Below the pieces are notes generated by a model. That model did not search any database. It was given only the letters and a program-made list of their open reading frames with translations, and was not told the DNA's origin. A DNA stretch of 64,000 nucleotides from assembly GCA_035274425.1 (NCBI GenBank), contig DATEOC010000040.1, positions 1-64,000 on the forward strand. Direction: 5' to 3'. This DNA comes from JADMIH01 sp035274425. GTDB lineage: Bacteria > Chloroflexota > Chloroflexia > QHBQ01 > JADMIH01. Position numbers and translations under genes: made by a program. This document shows positions 25,144-34,205 of this stretch, in pieces (the first letter of the stretch is position 1; the number at the start of each line of letters is the position of its first letter).

Positions 25144-26503
25144 CGGTTATCGCTGCCTCCGGGTCCTGCTGCTGCTGGAAGACAATCTTGATTGCCTTGG
25201 TCCAGTCGTCCCATACGGCTGACATCTGCGGTATCGCGGGCATGGGCTGTCCGGTCGAAGCCGACTCCATGAACGCTTTGACATTGACATCTGTCACCTG
25301 GGCCTGGGTAGAGGCCCACGCCGGGATGCGGGGGTCGGCATCGAACATGGCCTTCATCGCTGCGTCGGTAGCCATGTAGTCGAGGAGGAAGGACTTGGCC
25401 GAGTCTTTATTCTTTCCGAAGGAGGAAACCATGAAGCCCTGCACGCCGACGAACGGGCGAGCTTCACCCGCCATCGTAGGTATCTTGGCGACGCCGAAGT
25501 TGACTCCCGCCTTTGTCATCGGCTCGATGTTCCAGGGGCCAGTGAGCCACATGGCGCTCTTACCCTCTTTGAAGAGGCTTTCCTGTATAGCGCCTGTAAC
25601 GTCCTTGCGCAGCAGGCCGTCCTTGACCATCTGGTCAATTTCCTTCATAGCAGCCTTGCCACCCGGTGAGTCGAGGCCCACGTCGGTGGGGTCGTATGTG
25701 CCGTCGGGGTTCTGCTTGAAGACGTAGCCGCCGAATCCGGTAACAATGGGGTAGGTGTGGAAGGGGTCACCTTCCTGGAGGACGTAACCCTGGTCAACCT
25801 TTCCTTCGTCCTTTAGCTTCTTGGCGATGGCCTTAAGCTCGTCCCAGGTAGCGGGGGGCGTGGGTACGAGGTCTTTGTTATACATGAGAGCGATGGCTTC
25901 GAGGGCATACGGGAGGCCATATGTCTTGCCTTCATAAGTGAAAGCCTTGACGCCTACGGGGTCAATCTTGCTCGTAGCGTCGCCCAGCTCTATCGAGTCT
26001 ACCAGGCCGTTGGAGACCAATTCACCGAGCCAGTCATGCGCTCCCACGATAATGTCGGGGCCTTCCTTGGCAGGGCCTGCAAGCTTGAGTTGGTCACGTA
26101 TATCGCCGAAGCCAACCTGCTGCACGGCTACGGGAATGCCGGACTTGGCTGTGAAGTCCGCCGCGGCCTTCTCGATTACAGGCACTCGGCGCTCATCCGC
26201 CCAGATAGTGAGGGTGCCTGCCTTAGAGAAGGGGGGTGGGGCCGCCGTAGGGCTGGCTTCTGCCATGACTGTTGGGGTCTCTCCGGTCATAGCGGTGGGG
26301 CTTGCGTCGACCATCGCAGTGGCAGCCGCAGTGGCAGCTTCTGTAGCCATTGCCGTCGGCTCAGTAACCATAGCGGTTGCGGCCGTAGTAGGGGCAGTGG
26401 TTGGCGTGGCGGCGGTACCACCACAGGCCGACATCAACATGACGGCTATCATCAGCACGGGCAAGACGCGCATCATCTTTCCGGTCCATTTACCGTTCAA
26501 CAT
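25109..26503 (-). CDS. malE: Maltose/maltodextrin-binding lipoprotein, MalE type
   Basis: 464-residue extracellular solute-binding protein (family 1). The start at ATG 26503 has AGGAGG 9 nt upstream. A lipoprotein signal peptide ends MLMSAC, followed by a long Ala/Thr linker (TTAPTTAATAMVTEPTAMAT) to about residue 120. The mature domain shows GTLTIWADERRVPVIEKA, FGDIRDQLKLAGPAKEGPDI and GLPYALEAIALMYNKDLVP, typical of maltose-binding proteins. It delivers sugar to MalFG. The promoter lies about 190 bp upstream. Confidence 0.88.
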   Translation of the reverse strand: MLNGKWTGKMMRVLPVLMIAVMLMSACGGTAATPTTAPTTAATAMVTEPTAMATEAATAAATAMVDASPTAMTGETPTVMAEASPTAAPPPFSKAGTLTIWADERRVPVIEKAAADFTAKSGIPVAVQQVGFGDIRDQLKLAGPAKEGPDIIVGAHDWLGELVSNGLVDSIELGDATSKIDPVGVKAFTYEGKTYGLPYALEAIALMYNKDLVPTPPATWDELKAIAKKLKDEGKVDQGYVLQEGDPFHTYPIVTGFGGYVFKQNPDGTYDPTDVGLDSPGGKAAMKEIDQMVKDGLLRKDVTGAIQESLFKEGKSAMWLTGPWNIEPMTKAGVNFGVAKIPTMAGEARPFVGVQGFMVSSFGKNKDSAKSFLLDYMATDAAMKAMFDADPRIPAWASTQAQVTDVNVKAFMESASTGQPMPAIPQMSAVWDDWTKAIKIVFQQQQDPEAAITDAANSIRSKIK

Positions 26504-26696
26504 AGCACTTTTCCTCCTGATTTGATTGTAGATAGTTATCCTATAGGGTTGCAACCTCATCGTTGTACATCACTGCTCGATTGCCCACGCGTCGCCCCCA
26601 CGCGCAAGCTAATGTAGTGTCTCTGTATCCAACAGAAAGGGCCAGTTGTGACGGGAGACCTCCTGAGCTTTGCGATGTACCTTGACGTTGGCGTTT

Positions 26697-26725
26697 AGTA
26701 TATATCACGATGCACAAGGGTGCAA
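26697..26725 (-). promoter_or_regulatory. Promoter of the maltodextrin operon
   Basis: On the minus strand TTGCAC (26725-26720) and TATACT (26702-26697) are 17 bp apart. Transcription would start near 26690, leaving a leader of roughly 185 nt before malE. The rest of the 450-bp gap holds one hairpin. I could not identify a clear LacI- or MalT-type operator. Confidence 0.55.
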
Positions 26726-26850
26726 TGCTTTGGTTTTGGGCTAATCGCTTCCGCTCAATATCCGCTAAGAATTGTGGGAATCTGCAAGATATATACCAGC
26801 TATCCTGCCAGGTTTGGCCCGCCATGCAGATAATGAATTTAGTAATGAAT

Positions 26851-26896
26851 CTTTCTCTCAATTATCACATCCCCAGGTTCGATAATTGAGAGAAAG
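26851..26896. terminator. Hairpin after the amidohydrolase gene
   Basis: 16-bp perfect stem CTTTCTCTCAATTATC with a 14-nt loop, in the gap downstream of the amidohydrolase gene. It is AT-rich and lacks a GC core, so termination is less certain than at the other long hairpins. Confidence 0.55.
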
Positions 26897-26951
26897 ACAT
26901 GAAAGTTTGGTTGACCACGCCATTAATACTTCATAATCTGCGGATTGGGGC

Positions 26952-28169
26952 TTAGGCCGATGAGACGACTTCACCCTGCTTTATCACCATCCACACCTGG
27001 GAGAGAGCAGTTATGTCCTGCAAGGGGTCTGCCCCCTCTTGAAGGACCAGGCAGTCGGCCCACTTGCCTGGCTGGATAGTGCCTGTTTCTTCGGAGAGGC
27101 CGAGCGCCCTGGCTGAGCCGTGCGTCGCGGCGCGTATCGCGGAGATAGGGTTCATGCCATACTCGACCATGAGGCGAAGCTCGGTCACGAGGTCGTGGGA
27201 GGGGTTGAAAGGGGTGCCGCCATCGTTGCCCGCAGCTATAGTGACGCCCGCCGAGAGCGCCCACTCGAATGATTTGCGGTGGGCGGCCATGACGCGCCGC
27301 GATTTTTCGAGGGCATAAGCGGGTATGCCCCGCTCCTCTCCGGCTTCGACGATTTGATAGGGCGCGGCGAGGGTCGGCACGAATATGGTTCCGCGCTTCA
27401 GCATCATCTCGATTGCCTCTTCGTCCAGGAAAATACCATGCTCTACGGTGTCTATGCCTGCGCGGAGGGCAGCTTTGATACCTTCCGTGCCCTGGGCGTG
27501 GGTAGCGGTCAGCTTGCCAACCTTGTGAGCTTCCTCTATTCCGGCGCGCATCTCTTCCTCTCCAAGCTGGGAGGAGCCTGGCTCCACGCCTGGGGTCAGC
27601 ACGCCGCCCGTAGCCATTATCTTGATGCAGTCTGCGCCATGCCTGAGGTTGAGGCGGGCGGCCTTGCGTACTTCGTCCGGCCCGTCGGCTTCGATACCGA
27701 TCTGCCAGCCGTGCCCGCCAGTCATCGTGATGCACTTCCCTGCGCACAGGAGGCGCGGGCCTGGCATCTCGCCCGAGGCGAAGGCATCTCGCAACGCCAT
27801 CTCTACGAACTCAAATCCGCCGAGGTCACGTGCTGTGGTGATACCTGCGTGGAGCATACGCTTCGCCTCCGACGCGCCTTTTATGACGACCCGCGCCATG
27901 CCGTCGCGGGCGGTAGTGGCTATGGGATCAGGTCCAGCATCCATAGTGATGTGCATGTGGGCGTTGATGAGGCCGGGGAGGAGGGTGCGACCTTCGAGAT
28001 TTTGGATTTCGGATTTTGGATTTCGGATTTGGGTGTCGTTAGCTTCGGTATCATGGATGGCGGTGATGCGGCCATTTTCGACGGTGATGGCGGCGACGTT
28101 TCGGGGTGGCGCGCCTGTGCCGTCAATCAGGCGGGCGTTGAGGAGGGTTAGTGGGGGTGTGTTTTTCAT
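26952..28169 (-). CDS. Amidohydrolase-superfamily protein (prolidase/imidazolonepropionase-like)
   Basis: 405 residues from ATG 28169. The two N-terminal metal histidines are in LINAHMHITM. The central part has GGHGWQIGIEADG and ATHAQG (third His), and HGIFLDEEA then AAGNDGGTPF (catalytic-type Asp) follow. The family includes Xaa-Pro dipeptidases and other cyclic-amide hydrolases; the substrate is unknown. Residues 46-58 (QIRNPKSEIQN) are encoded by an in-frame heptamer array in the loop just before the metal site. Confidence 0.8.
   Translation of the reverse strand: MKNTPPLTLLNARLIDGTGAPPRNVAAITVENGRITAIHDTEANDTQIRNPKSEIQNLEGRTLLPGLINAHMHITMDAGPDPIATTARDGMARVVIKGASEAKRMLHAGITTARDLGGFEFVEMALRDAFASGEMPGPRLLCAGKCITMTGGHGWQIGIEADGPDEVRKAARLNLRHGADCIKIMATGGVLTPGVEPGSSQLGEEEMRAGIEEAHKVGKLTATHAQGTEGIKAALRAGIDTVEHGIFLDEEAIEMMLKRGTIFVPTLAAPYQIVEAGEERGIPAYALEKSRRVMAAHRKSFEWALSAGVTIAAGNDGGTPFNPSHDLVTELRLMVEYGMNPISAIRAATHGSARALGLSEETGTIQPGKWADCLVLQEGADPLQDITALSQVWMVIKQGEVVSSA
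27998..28033. repeat. TTTTGGA/TTTCGGA heptamer array inside a coding sequence
   Basis: Five alternating period-7 units TTTTGGA and TTTCGGA within the amidohydrolase gene, in frame and free of stops. Confidence 0.85.
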
Positions 28170-28214
28170 GCCGCCCTTAGCAACAAGTAGCGTGCCATCG
28201 TGTGGGGAGGACTC

Positions 28215-28223
28215 TGGTATAAT
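28215..28223 (+). promoter_or_regulatory. Extended -10 promoter
   Basis: TGGTATAAT lies 63 bp before the ATG at 28286, inside the region divergent to the amidohydrolase gene. No convincing -35 element is seen. Confidence 0.5.
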
Positions 28224-28285
28224 TGAAGTACCCCTGTATTGCTCATCTGCCTCGGGCGGCCTGCCCATTTGAAGAAAGGGTTCTC

Positions 28286-29701
28286 ATGAATTATTTCTAT
28301 ACCAGCCACCGCCGCAGGTGGCGATACTTGCTTTTACTCGTCGCGCTCTTTACGTCTCTATCGAGTGCCGGGGCCGCTGCCAGTGCGGAATTCGGAGTGC
28401 GGAGTGCGGAAGGGGTGGCAGATAGTCCGCTCACCTCTTTTGCATCCCGCGTGGCAACAGAGGATGTGGTCGACAATGCCCGGTATTATGCGCCGAGCAG
28501 TGAGCAGGCGCTTGCGCCGGTAGATGATCCGGTGCCCGCGCCGCCTGAGGTAGGGACGGGTCGCTTCCGCTACTTCCCGGAGACGGCGCACTTCATACGC
28601 GGTATATTCCTTACCTACTGGGAGACGCACGGGGCGACGGCGATCCTGGGGCTGCCTCTCACCGAAGCGCTGATGGAGGATGGGCTTGCGGTGCAGTACC
28701 TTGAGCGAGCGCGGCTGGAGTGGCACCCAGACATCTCCACCGACCCGCGCAAGCAGGTATTGCTGACGCGCCTGGGAGCGGTCACGACGGAGGCGCGGGG
28801 TATCACTTTCCCCAGGCAGCCAGAAGGGGGTAACACCCCTAACTCTCACTTCTTCACCGAGACGGGGCATAACCTGAGCAACGCTTTCCTGACATTCTGG
28901 CAGCGCAACGGCGGCCTGGCGGTCTTCGGTTATCCCCTCTCGGAAGAGGTGGTCGAGACCAACGAGGCTGACGGGCGGCAGTACACGGTGCAGTATTTCG
29001 AGCGCAACCGCTTCGAGTGGCACCCGGAGCGAAGCGCCTCGAACAACGTGCAGCTTGGGTTGCTCGGCACCGAGTTTGCGCGCATGGAGGGGCTAAACCC
29101 GCTGTCGCGCATCTTACTGCCCGGTTATTTTGAGGGGTCGGAAGAAGATGAGAGTGACTCTTCGGAGTTGGACGCTCTGGTTGACGATGAACTTCTCTCG
29201 GCGGTGCAGATGCTGGGGCGAACTCCACAGTTCAGGTGGGTGCCTGCACTCATCGTCAAGAATAATATCTCGGTGAGGTTCGAGGAGATTGACGACGAGG
29301 ATGTAGCGGGAGCTTTTATCGTCAGCGGCAACAGGAATAACCGCCGTTACGCGATAATCGTCCCTGAAACGGAGCGTGATGAGCCTATTGAGGCGCTTGC
29401 CAGCGTGCTGGCTCACGAAGGGACGCATGGCTTCGATGTGGTGACGGGCGCTCTCCCTGTGACCACCGATTGCAGCATAGAGGCTGAGGCGCGTGCGTTC
29501 ATGAACGGTCTGGCTGCATGGGTGCTCCTGAAGGGAGATGATGTGCTCACACAGTGGCACGAGCCGGGGACCTTATCGGCAGGGATAAATAGCTCGCTAC
29601 GCAGGTTCAACGGCGGCAGCGCAGTGGTAGAGTTCGGCTTCGACCCACAGGCAGGACGCGATTACCTGCGCACGCTCTACGGGGCTGGTTGTGGGAGGTG
29701 A
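28286..29701 (+). CDS. Secreted protein with two YW/FPETGK repeats and an HExxH domain
   Basis: 471 residues from ATG 28286. A signal peptide (YLLLLVALFTSLSSAGAAAS) is followed by two repeats of about 80 residues beginning RYFPETAHFIRGIFLTYW and FFTETGHNLSNAFLTFWQ, each ending in a VQYxERxRxEWHPE block. The C-terminal 150 residues contain LAHEGTHGFDVV, an HExxH zinc motif, with a possible third ligand in IEAEARAF, so it may be a metalloprotease; substrate unknown. The repeats probably bind cell-wall material. The signal-peptide end is encoded by GCGGAGT heptamers. Confidence 0.7.
   Translation: MNYFYTSHRRRWRYLLLLVALFTSLSSAGAAASAEFGVRSAEGVADSPLTSFASRVATEDVVDNARYYAPSSEQALAPVDDPVPAPPEVGTGRFRYFPETAHFIRGIFLTYWETHGATAILGLPLTEALMEDGLAVQYLERARLEWHPDISTDPRKQVLLTRLGAVTTEARGITFPRQPEGGNTPNSHFFTETGHNLSNAFLTFWQRNGGLAVFGYPLSEEVVETNEADGRQYTVQYFERNRFEWHPERSASNNVQLGLLGTEFARMEGLNPLSRILLPGYFEGSEEDESDSSELDALVDDELLSAVQMLGRTPQFRWVPALIVKNNISVRFEEIDDEDVAGAFIVSGNRNNRRYAIIVPETERDEPIEALASVLAHEGTHGFDVVTGALPVTTDCSIEAEARAFMNGLAAWVLLKGDDVLTQWHEPGTLSAGINSSLRRFNGGSAVVEFGFDPQAGRDYLRTLYGAGCGR
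28383..28412. repeat. GCGGAGT heptamer array inside a coding sequence
   Basis: About four period-7 units of GCGGAGT in the codons just after the predicted signal-peptide cleavage region (residues 33-42). Confidence 0.75.
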
Positions 29702-29868
29702 TGCGTGATGCGTGATGCGTGATTAGTAAACGCAAAGACGCAAAGACGCACAAAGAACGCTACGGGTTTTGGGGTTTCACCGCAGAGACGCAGAGTGCGC
29801 AGAGGTTTTATGGAGGTAGGGGCTGGAGATTGGCATCTTTGGCCCCTATTCCGCATTCCGCACTCGCA
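29698..29868. repeat. Composite short-repeat arrays upstream of argS
   Basis: GATGCGT heptamers (29698-29725, overlapping the upstream stop codon), CGCAAAGA units (29728-29757), CGCAGAGA units (29778-29805) and CGCATTC units (29849-29868) fill most of the 270-bp gap before argS. Confidence 0.85.
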
Positions 29869-29872
29869 TGCC

Positions 29873-29901
29873 TTGTCGCAGGGAGAAGCGACGTATATAA
29901 T
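29873..29901 (+). promoter_or_regulatory. argS promoter
   Basis: TTGTCG (29873-29878) and TATAAT (29896-29901) with a 17-bp spacer. It gives a leader of about 60 nt before the ATG at 29969. It lies directly after the repeat arrays. Confidence 0.7.
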
Positions 29902-29968
29902 GGTCTTTATATAGCCTTATAGTTGGCCTTTACAAGAATACCCAAATATCATTGCAGGATACCAAGAA

Positions 29969-32305
29969 ATGATAACTTCGCCACCAGACTCTCAACCTCC
30001 TACGCCCGAACACCACGCCTCGCCGTCGGGCGAGTTGCAGGCTGATATCGTGCGGGCCTTGCGCGATGCTATTGCCTCGCTTGGATATAGCACCGAGGGG
30101 TTAGATTTGACATTGCGTCCTATCCCTCTACAGGGGGCATGGGGATTTGGGTCGGCGGTGGCGTTCCAGTTGCGGCGCGTTGGTGCGACCGGCAATCCCC
30201 AGGAGATAGCGGAGCGAGTGGTAGCCGCGCTGCCTGATCTGCCACAGGTCGAGCGCGTGGAGGTTGTCAACAGCTATATCAACTTCTACGTGGATAAGGA
30301 GTGGTACGCCAACAGGGTTGTCAACCAGGTGCTTGCAAGGGGCGCGGAGTATGGATGCTGGCCTTCCCGGGGCGAGCGGGTGATGGTAGAGTATGCCAAC
30401 CTCAACACCCACAAGTCCATGCACGTTGGACACCTCCGCAACGTGGTGCTGGGCGCTACCATCTCCAACATCTTGAAGTGCGGCGGTTATGACGTGGTCG
30501 GCGCGACCTACCTGGGCGATATAGGTATGCACGTCATACGCACGCTCTGGGCGTACCAGAAGTTCTACAAGGGCAAAGAGCCTCAGGAGGGTAGGGGTGC
30601 TTGGCTCGAAACGCTCTACGTTGAGGCGACCGCCAGGCTTGAGTTTCGGAACAACGTGGCAGCATTGATAGAGGAGGCCGCCAAATCGGATACCGCTATA
30701 GCAGCGCAGATGACGATTGCTCTACAGGCGATGGCCGAGAATGACCCCGCGGACGAGCCGTACGCAGCCCATATTGCTGAGACCCTCACCACGCGGGACG
30801 GTCCTGATTGGAAGGATGTCCTCTCTGCTCGCGGCAATGTCGCGCTCAACCTGTGGAGTACGCTTGGTGGGATGCTGCTCGCGCAGTCTTCTACGCTGGA
30901 TACTACGGGCAGCGATGCGGCGAAGCTGACGGCGGACGACGGACGACGGACGACGGACGATAGTGAGTGGACGAAAGACGAAGGACGAAGGACGAAAGGT
31001 GACGAAGAAGCACTCCGCACTGCTCCCGATCCCCTGGCCGACCTGCGGAGCGAGTATGGGAAGCTCGACGCCAACATGGGCTGGTGGGACGATGTGCCTG
31101 GATGGCGGGACGAGATACGCGAGATGTTCGCTATATGGGAGGCGCAAGACCCTGAATTGGTCAAGCTGTGGGAGACCACGCGAGAGTGGAGCCTGGAGAT
31201 GTTCAGGCGCATCTTTGGCGACCTCGGCATCTCATTCGACGCCTGGTTCTTCGAGAGCGAAGTGGAGGAGCCTGGCAAGAAGGTGGTTGAAGAGCTTATC
31301 GCGTTAGGTATCGCGGAGGACCACCGCGCCGAGGGTGAAACGGTAATCGTGCGCGTAGATGACAAGCTGCGCGCTCACCCCGTGTTAAGCAAGAAATACG
31401 AGAAAGAACTATATAAGGTCAATAAAGATGGCACTCGCGAGCCTAAGGAGGCGTGGCGCGTGCTGGTCGTGCTCAGGTCGGATGGCACGTCTCTATACGC
31501 CACTAAAGACCTCGAGTTGGCCCGGCGCAAGTTCGAGGAGTGGAACGTGGATAGGTCTATGTACGTGATAGACACGCGCCAATCGCTCTACTTCCAGCAG
31601 ATATACAGGGTGCTGGAGTTGTGGGGCTTCCCGCAGGCCGAGAAGTGCGTCCACCTGGGTTATGAAATGGTGAACACCCCCGAAGGTGCCATCTCCTCGC
31701 GCAAGGGGGGCGCGCCGCCTTATGAGGATTTCGAGCGGGAGGCGTTGCTCAGGGCGAGGCAGGTTGTAGACCAGAAGGAGGAGGAGCAGCCTAGAGGTCT
31801 CACCGAGGAGCAGCGGGCTGCTATCGCCCACGCTGTAGCCTACGGCGCAATGAAGATGGGTATGCTCGACAAGGACAACAACAAGGTAATCACCTTCGAC
31901 TGGGAGCAGGCGCTCAACCCTGAGAGCCAGTCGGCGGCCTACGTGCAGTACTCGCACGCCCGCGCCACCCGCGTGCTCGAGAAAGCCCCACAGGAGATGC
32001 TACCGAAGCCCGGCCAGCGTTACGGCTTCTCCAACCCTACGCTGCATGAGACCAACCTGCTTGAGACGATAGCTCGCCTACCGGAGGAGGTGGCACGCGC
32101 AACCGACAACTTCAAGCCGGTAATTATCGCGATGTACTGCTTCGATATAGCCGACGCCTTCAACAACTTCTACCACAACTGCCCCATCCTGAAGGCTGAA
32201 AGTGAGGAGCAAGTCCGTGCCCGCCTCGCGCTGACAGCAGCCGCCAGGCAGACTATAGCGAACGCGCTGGGGTTGCTGGGGATAGAAGCGCCCGAGATGA
32301 TGTAG
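29969..32305 (+). CDS. argS: Arginyl-tRNA synthetase
   Basis: 778 residues, class I synthetase that charges tRNA-Arg (EC 6.1.1.19). The HIGH motif is HVGHLRN near residue 153, the KMSKS-like loop is ISSRKG, and the C-terminal anticodon-binding helices include QYSHARATRVLE. It is about 200 residues longer than usual. The extra part follows the first half of the Rossmann fold (about 230-400) and contains a charged stretch at 321-344 (DDGRRTTDDSEWTKDEGRR) encoded by a heptamer array. It begins a tight run with an arginine-deiminase-like gene 3 bp downstream. Confidence 0.93.
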   Translation: MITSPPDSQPPTPEHHASPSGELQADIVRALRDAIASLGYSTEGLDLTLRPIPLQGAWGFGSAVAFQLRRVGATGNPQEIAERVVAALPDLPQVERVEVVNSYINFYVDKEWYANRVVNQVLARGAEYGCWPSRGERVMVEYANLNTHKSMHVGHLRNVVLGATISNILKCGGYDVVGATYLGDIGMHVIRTLWAYQKFYKGKEPQEGRGAWLETLYVEATARLEFRNNVAALIEEAAKSDTAIAAQMTIALQAMAENDPADEPYAAHIAETLTTRDGPDWKDVLSARGNVALNLWSTLGGMLLAQSSTLDTTGSDAAKLTADDGRRTTDDSEWTKDEGRRTKGDEEALRTAPDPLADLRSEYGKLDANMGWWDDVPGWRDEIREMFAIWEAQDPELVKLWETTREWSLEMFRRIFGDLGISFDAWFFESEVEEPGKKVVEELIALGIAEDHRAEGETVIVRVDDKLRAHPVLSKKYEKELYKVNKDGTREPKEAWRVLVVLRSDGTSLYATKDLELARRKFEEWNVDRSMYVIDTRQSLYFQQIYRVLELWGFPQAEKCVHLGYEMVNTPEGAISSRKGGAPPYEDFEREALLRARQVVDQKEEEQPRGLTEEQRAAIAHAVAYGAMKMGMLDKDNNKVITFDWEQALNPESQSAAYVQYSHARATRVLEKAPQEMLPKPGQRYGFSNPTLHETNLLETIARLPEEVARATDNFKPVIIAMYCFDIADAFNNFYHNCPILKAESEEQVRARLALTAAARQTIANALGLLGIEAPEMM
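30931..31000. repeat. GACGGAC/GACGAAG heptamer array inside argS
   Basis: About ten period-7 units (GACGGAC, then GACGAAA and GACGAAG variants) within argS, adding about 24 codons in frame. It belongs to the same repeat class as several intergenic arrays. Confidence 0.88.
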
Positions 32306-32308
32306 GCC

Positions 32309-33955
32309 ATGCAGCTTAACGTAACCTCTGAATACGGCCGCCTGCGCGAGGCCATCGTCCACCGCCCAGGGCGCGAGCTTGTGCGGATGACCCCTTCTAC
32401 CCGCGACTACTTCCTCTTCGATGACCTCCTCTTCACGGACCACGCGCAGCAGGAGCACGATTGGCTCACCGGCCTGCTCAGGGACCACCTGGGCGTGCGG
32501 GTGCATTATTTCGATGACTTGCTGGCCGAGGCTCTGCAAAGCGCACCGCAGAGAGAGCGTCGGGCGCTCATCTCTCAGGTGTGCAGGCTGGAATCGGGCA
32601 TGCCGCCGGTGGAGCAGCGTATCGGGCAGCTTGAAGTGATGGTACGTTGGTTCCAGGGGCACGGCTGGCCGCAGTATACCCAGGACCCAGAAGGGGACCC
32701 CAGCGCCGCCGCTCCTGGGGGGGCCGGCACACGCGCCAAGCCCATCACATCCGCCAATCCGCGCAAATCCGGCCCCGCTACTCTTACAGCGCTCCTGTCC
32801 CATACCCATGAGACAGGTCCTCTCTCGGCACAGGATACCGAGTCGTTCGACTTCTTACAGCACCGACTGGAAAGCTGGTGCGACGAGGGAGATTATGCCT
32901 CCCTTGCCGAGGAGTTGGTGGAGGGGATAGAGGCGCGGGTGGCAGGCGCATCCCCTTCGGAGAGGCCGGGGCCGGGTAACGGAGGGGGCAGAAAGCAGAG
33001 GGCAGAAGGCAGCAGGCAGGTGATTGGTGACGATAGTGATGCGTTGCGCCGGTTCGTGGAGGGACGATTATTCTATCTGACGCCCTTACCTAACCTGATG
33101 TTCATGCGGGATATTGGCACCGTTGTAAATGAGCGGCTGCTACTGGCGCGTATGGCTGCGCCTGGACGCACCCGCGAGCCTCTGCTCCTCGACTTCATGC
33201 AGCGCAACCACAGATTGTTCAAGAAGAGTGAGCGCTGGACCTGGGCAGATGCACGCATCAATGATCCCGCATGGCCCGCGGCATCGTCCCCTATGCTCCA
33301 GCTAGAGGGTGGCAATGTATTGCAGCTCAGGGAAGACCTGGTCGTGCTAGGGGTGAGCGCGCGCACCAGTATGGAGGCTATACAGCGGATATCGGACGTG
33401 TGGCGCGCCTATGCTCAGAAGCGAGGCGTAAAGATGGTACTCTACGTGCTGCGCCTCCCAGCCGGGTTCAACCACCTCGATAGCGTGTTCGGCGTCTTGA
33501 GTGATAAAGAATGCGTGGTCTACCAGCCCGTATTTGAGCCATACGGCCCGGCCTCTGTGGATGTGGTGCGCGTGGAGTTGGGTAATGAGGCAGTGCGTCC
33601 CACGCGCTCCGCAGACTTCTTCGAGAGCTTGAGGCGTGATGCTCTCGACCTGACGCCCATCTCGTGCGGGGGGCAGGACCCGGTAGACCAGCAGCGCGAG
33701 CAGTGGTTCAGCGCGGCTAACCTGCTCGCGCTGGCCCCAGGCAAGGTTGTTATTTATCGCTCCTCCGAGCGCACCGCCGCCGAGCTTGCCAGGCATGGAT
33801 ATGAGTTGATAGACATCAACGACGTGCAAACGGGTGCGGTGAAGTTGGACCTGGACAGCCCCGGCAAATGGGCGCTGAAGATCAAGGGGTCGGAGTTATC
33901 GAGGGGGCATGGGGGGCCGCATTCGCTGGTGCTGCCACTGGTGAGGGATGCCTGA
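32309..33955 (+). CDS. Arginine deiminase-like protein, catalytic Cys replaced
   Basis: 548 residues. It follows the arginine deiminase fold: EYGRLREAIVHRPG at the start, PLPNLMFMRDIG (Asp268), QLEGGNVLQL (Glu332), FNHLDSVFGV (His, Asp about 388-390), REQWFSAANLLALAPG and the C-terminal GGPHSLVLPLVRDA. In active enzymes the last motif has Cys after the His (GGxxC); here it is Ser539 (codon TCG), and EGGD has become EGGN. It is therefore probably not a deiminase. An insert at 120-245 holds a heptamer array. Only 3 bp separate it from argS. Confidence 0.82.
   Translation: MQLNVTSEYGRLREAIVHRPGRELVRMTPSTRDYFLFDDLLFTDHAQQEHDWLTGLLRDHLGVRVHYFDDLLAEALQSAPQRERRALISQVCRLESGMPPVEQRIGQLEVMVRWFQGHGWPQYTQDPEGDPSAAAPGGAGTRAKPITSANPRKSGPATLTALLSHTHETGPLSAQDTESFDFLQHRLESWCDEGDYASLAEELVEGIEARVAGASPSERPGPGNGGGRKQRAEGSRQVIGDDSDALRRFVEGRLFYLTPLPNLMFMRDIGTVVNERLLLARMAAPGRTREPLLLDFMQRNHRLFKKSERWTWADARINDPAWPAASSPMLQLEGGNVLQLREDLVVLGVSARTSMEAIQRISDVWRAYAQKRGVKMVLYVLRLPAGFNHLDSVFGVLSDKECVVYQPVFEPYGPASVDVVRVELGNEAVRPTRSADFFESLRRDALDLTPISCGGQDPVDQQREQWFSAANLLALAPGKVVIYRSSERTAAELARHGYELIDINDVQTGAVKLDLDSPGKWALKIKGSELSRGHGGPHSLVLPLVRDA
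32985..33020. repeat. GGCAGAA heptamer array inside a coding sequence
   Basis: Five period-7 units (GGCAGAA, AGCAGAG, GGCAGCA) in the insert of the arginine-deiminase-like gene, encoding GRKQRAEGSRQ in frame. Confidence 0.85.
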
Positions 33956-33958
33956 GTG

Positions 33959-34165
33959 ATGAAGTTGCTAGATATAGTTGCCTTGACTGAAGACCTCCCA
34001 GAGAGAGGATTGCGTCGTGGTCAGGTAGGCACAATCGTCGAAACACTCGATAAGGATGTTTTTGAGGTGGAGTTCAGTGATGACGAGGGGCGAACTTACG
34101 CCACCGCGCCTTTACGTGCCGACCAGATGCTCGTCCTTCACTATCAACCACTTGAGGTAGCCTAA
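33959..34165 (+). CDS. DUF4926-type small protein
   Basis: 68 residues. LLDIVALTEDLPERGLRRGQVGTIVE followed by VFEVEFSDDEGRTYA is typical of DUF4926, small SH3-like proteins of unknown function that often accompany toxin-antitoxin genes. It begins 3 bp after the preceding stop (ATG 33959; GTG 33956 is also in frame) and is probably co-transcribed with argS. Confidence 0.72.
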   Translation: MKLLDIVALTEDLPERGLRRGQVGTIVETLDKDVFEVEFSDDEGRTYATAPLRADQMLVLHYQPLEVA

Positions 34166-34205
34166 TCTACGGAAAAGTGGTTAGTTTAGCCAATAACGGC
34201 CCGCG

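Noticed and set aside
27279..28151. 290-residue plus-strand ORF opposite the amidohydrolase gene
   Set aside because: Antisense shadow; the minus-strand frame carries the metal-binding motifs.
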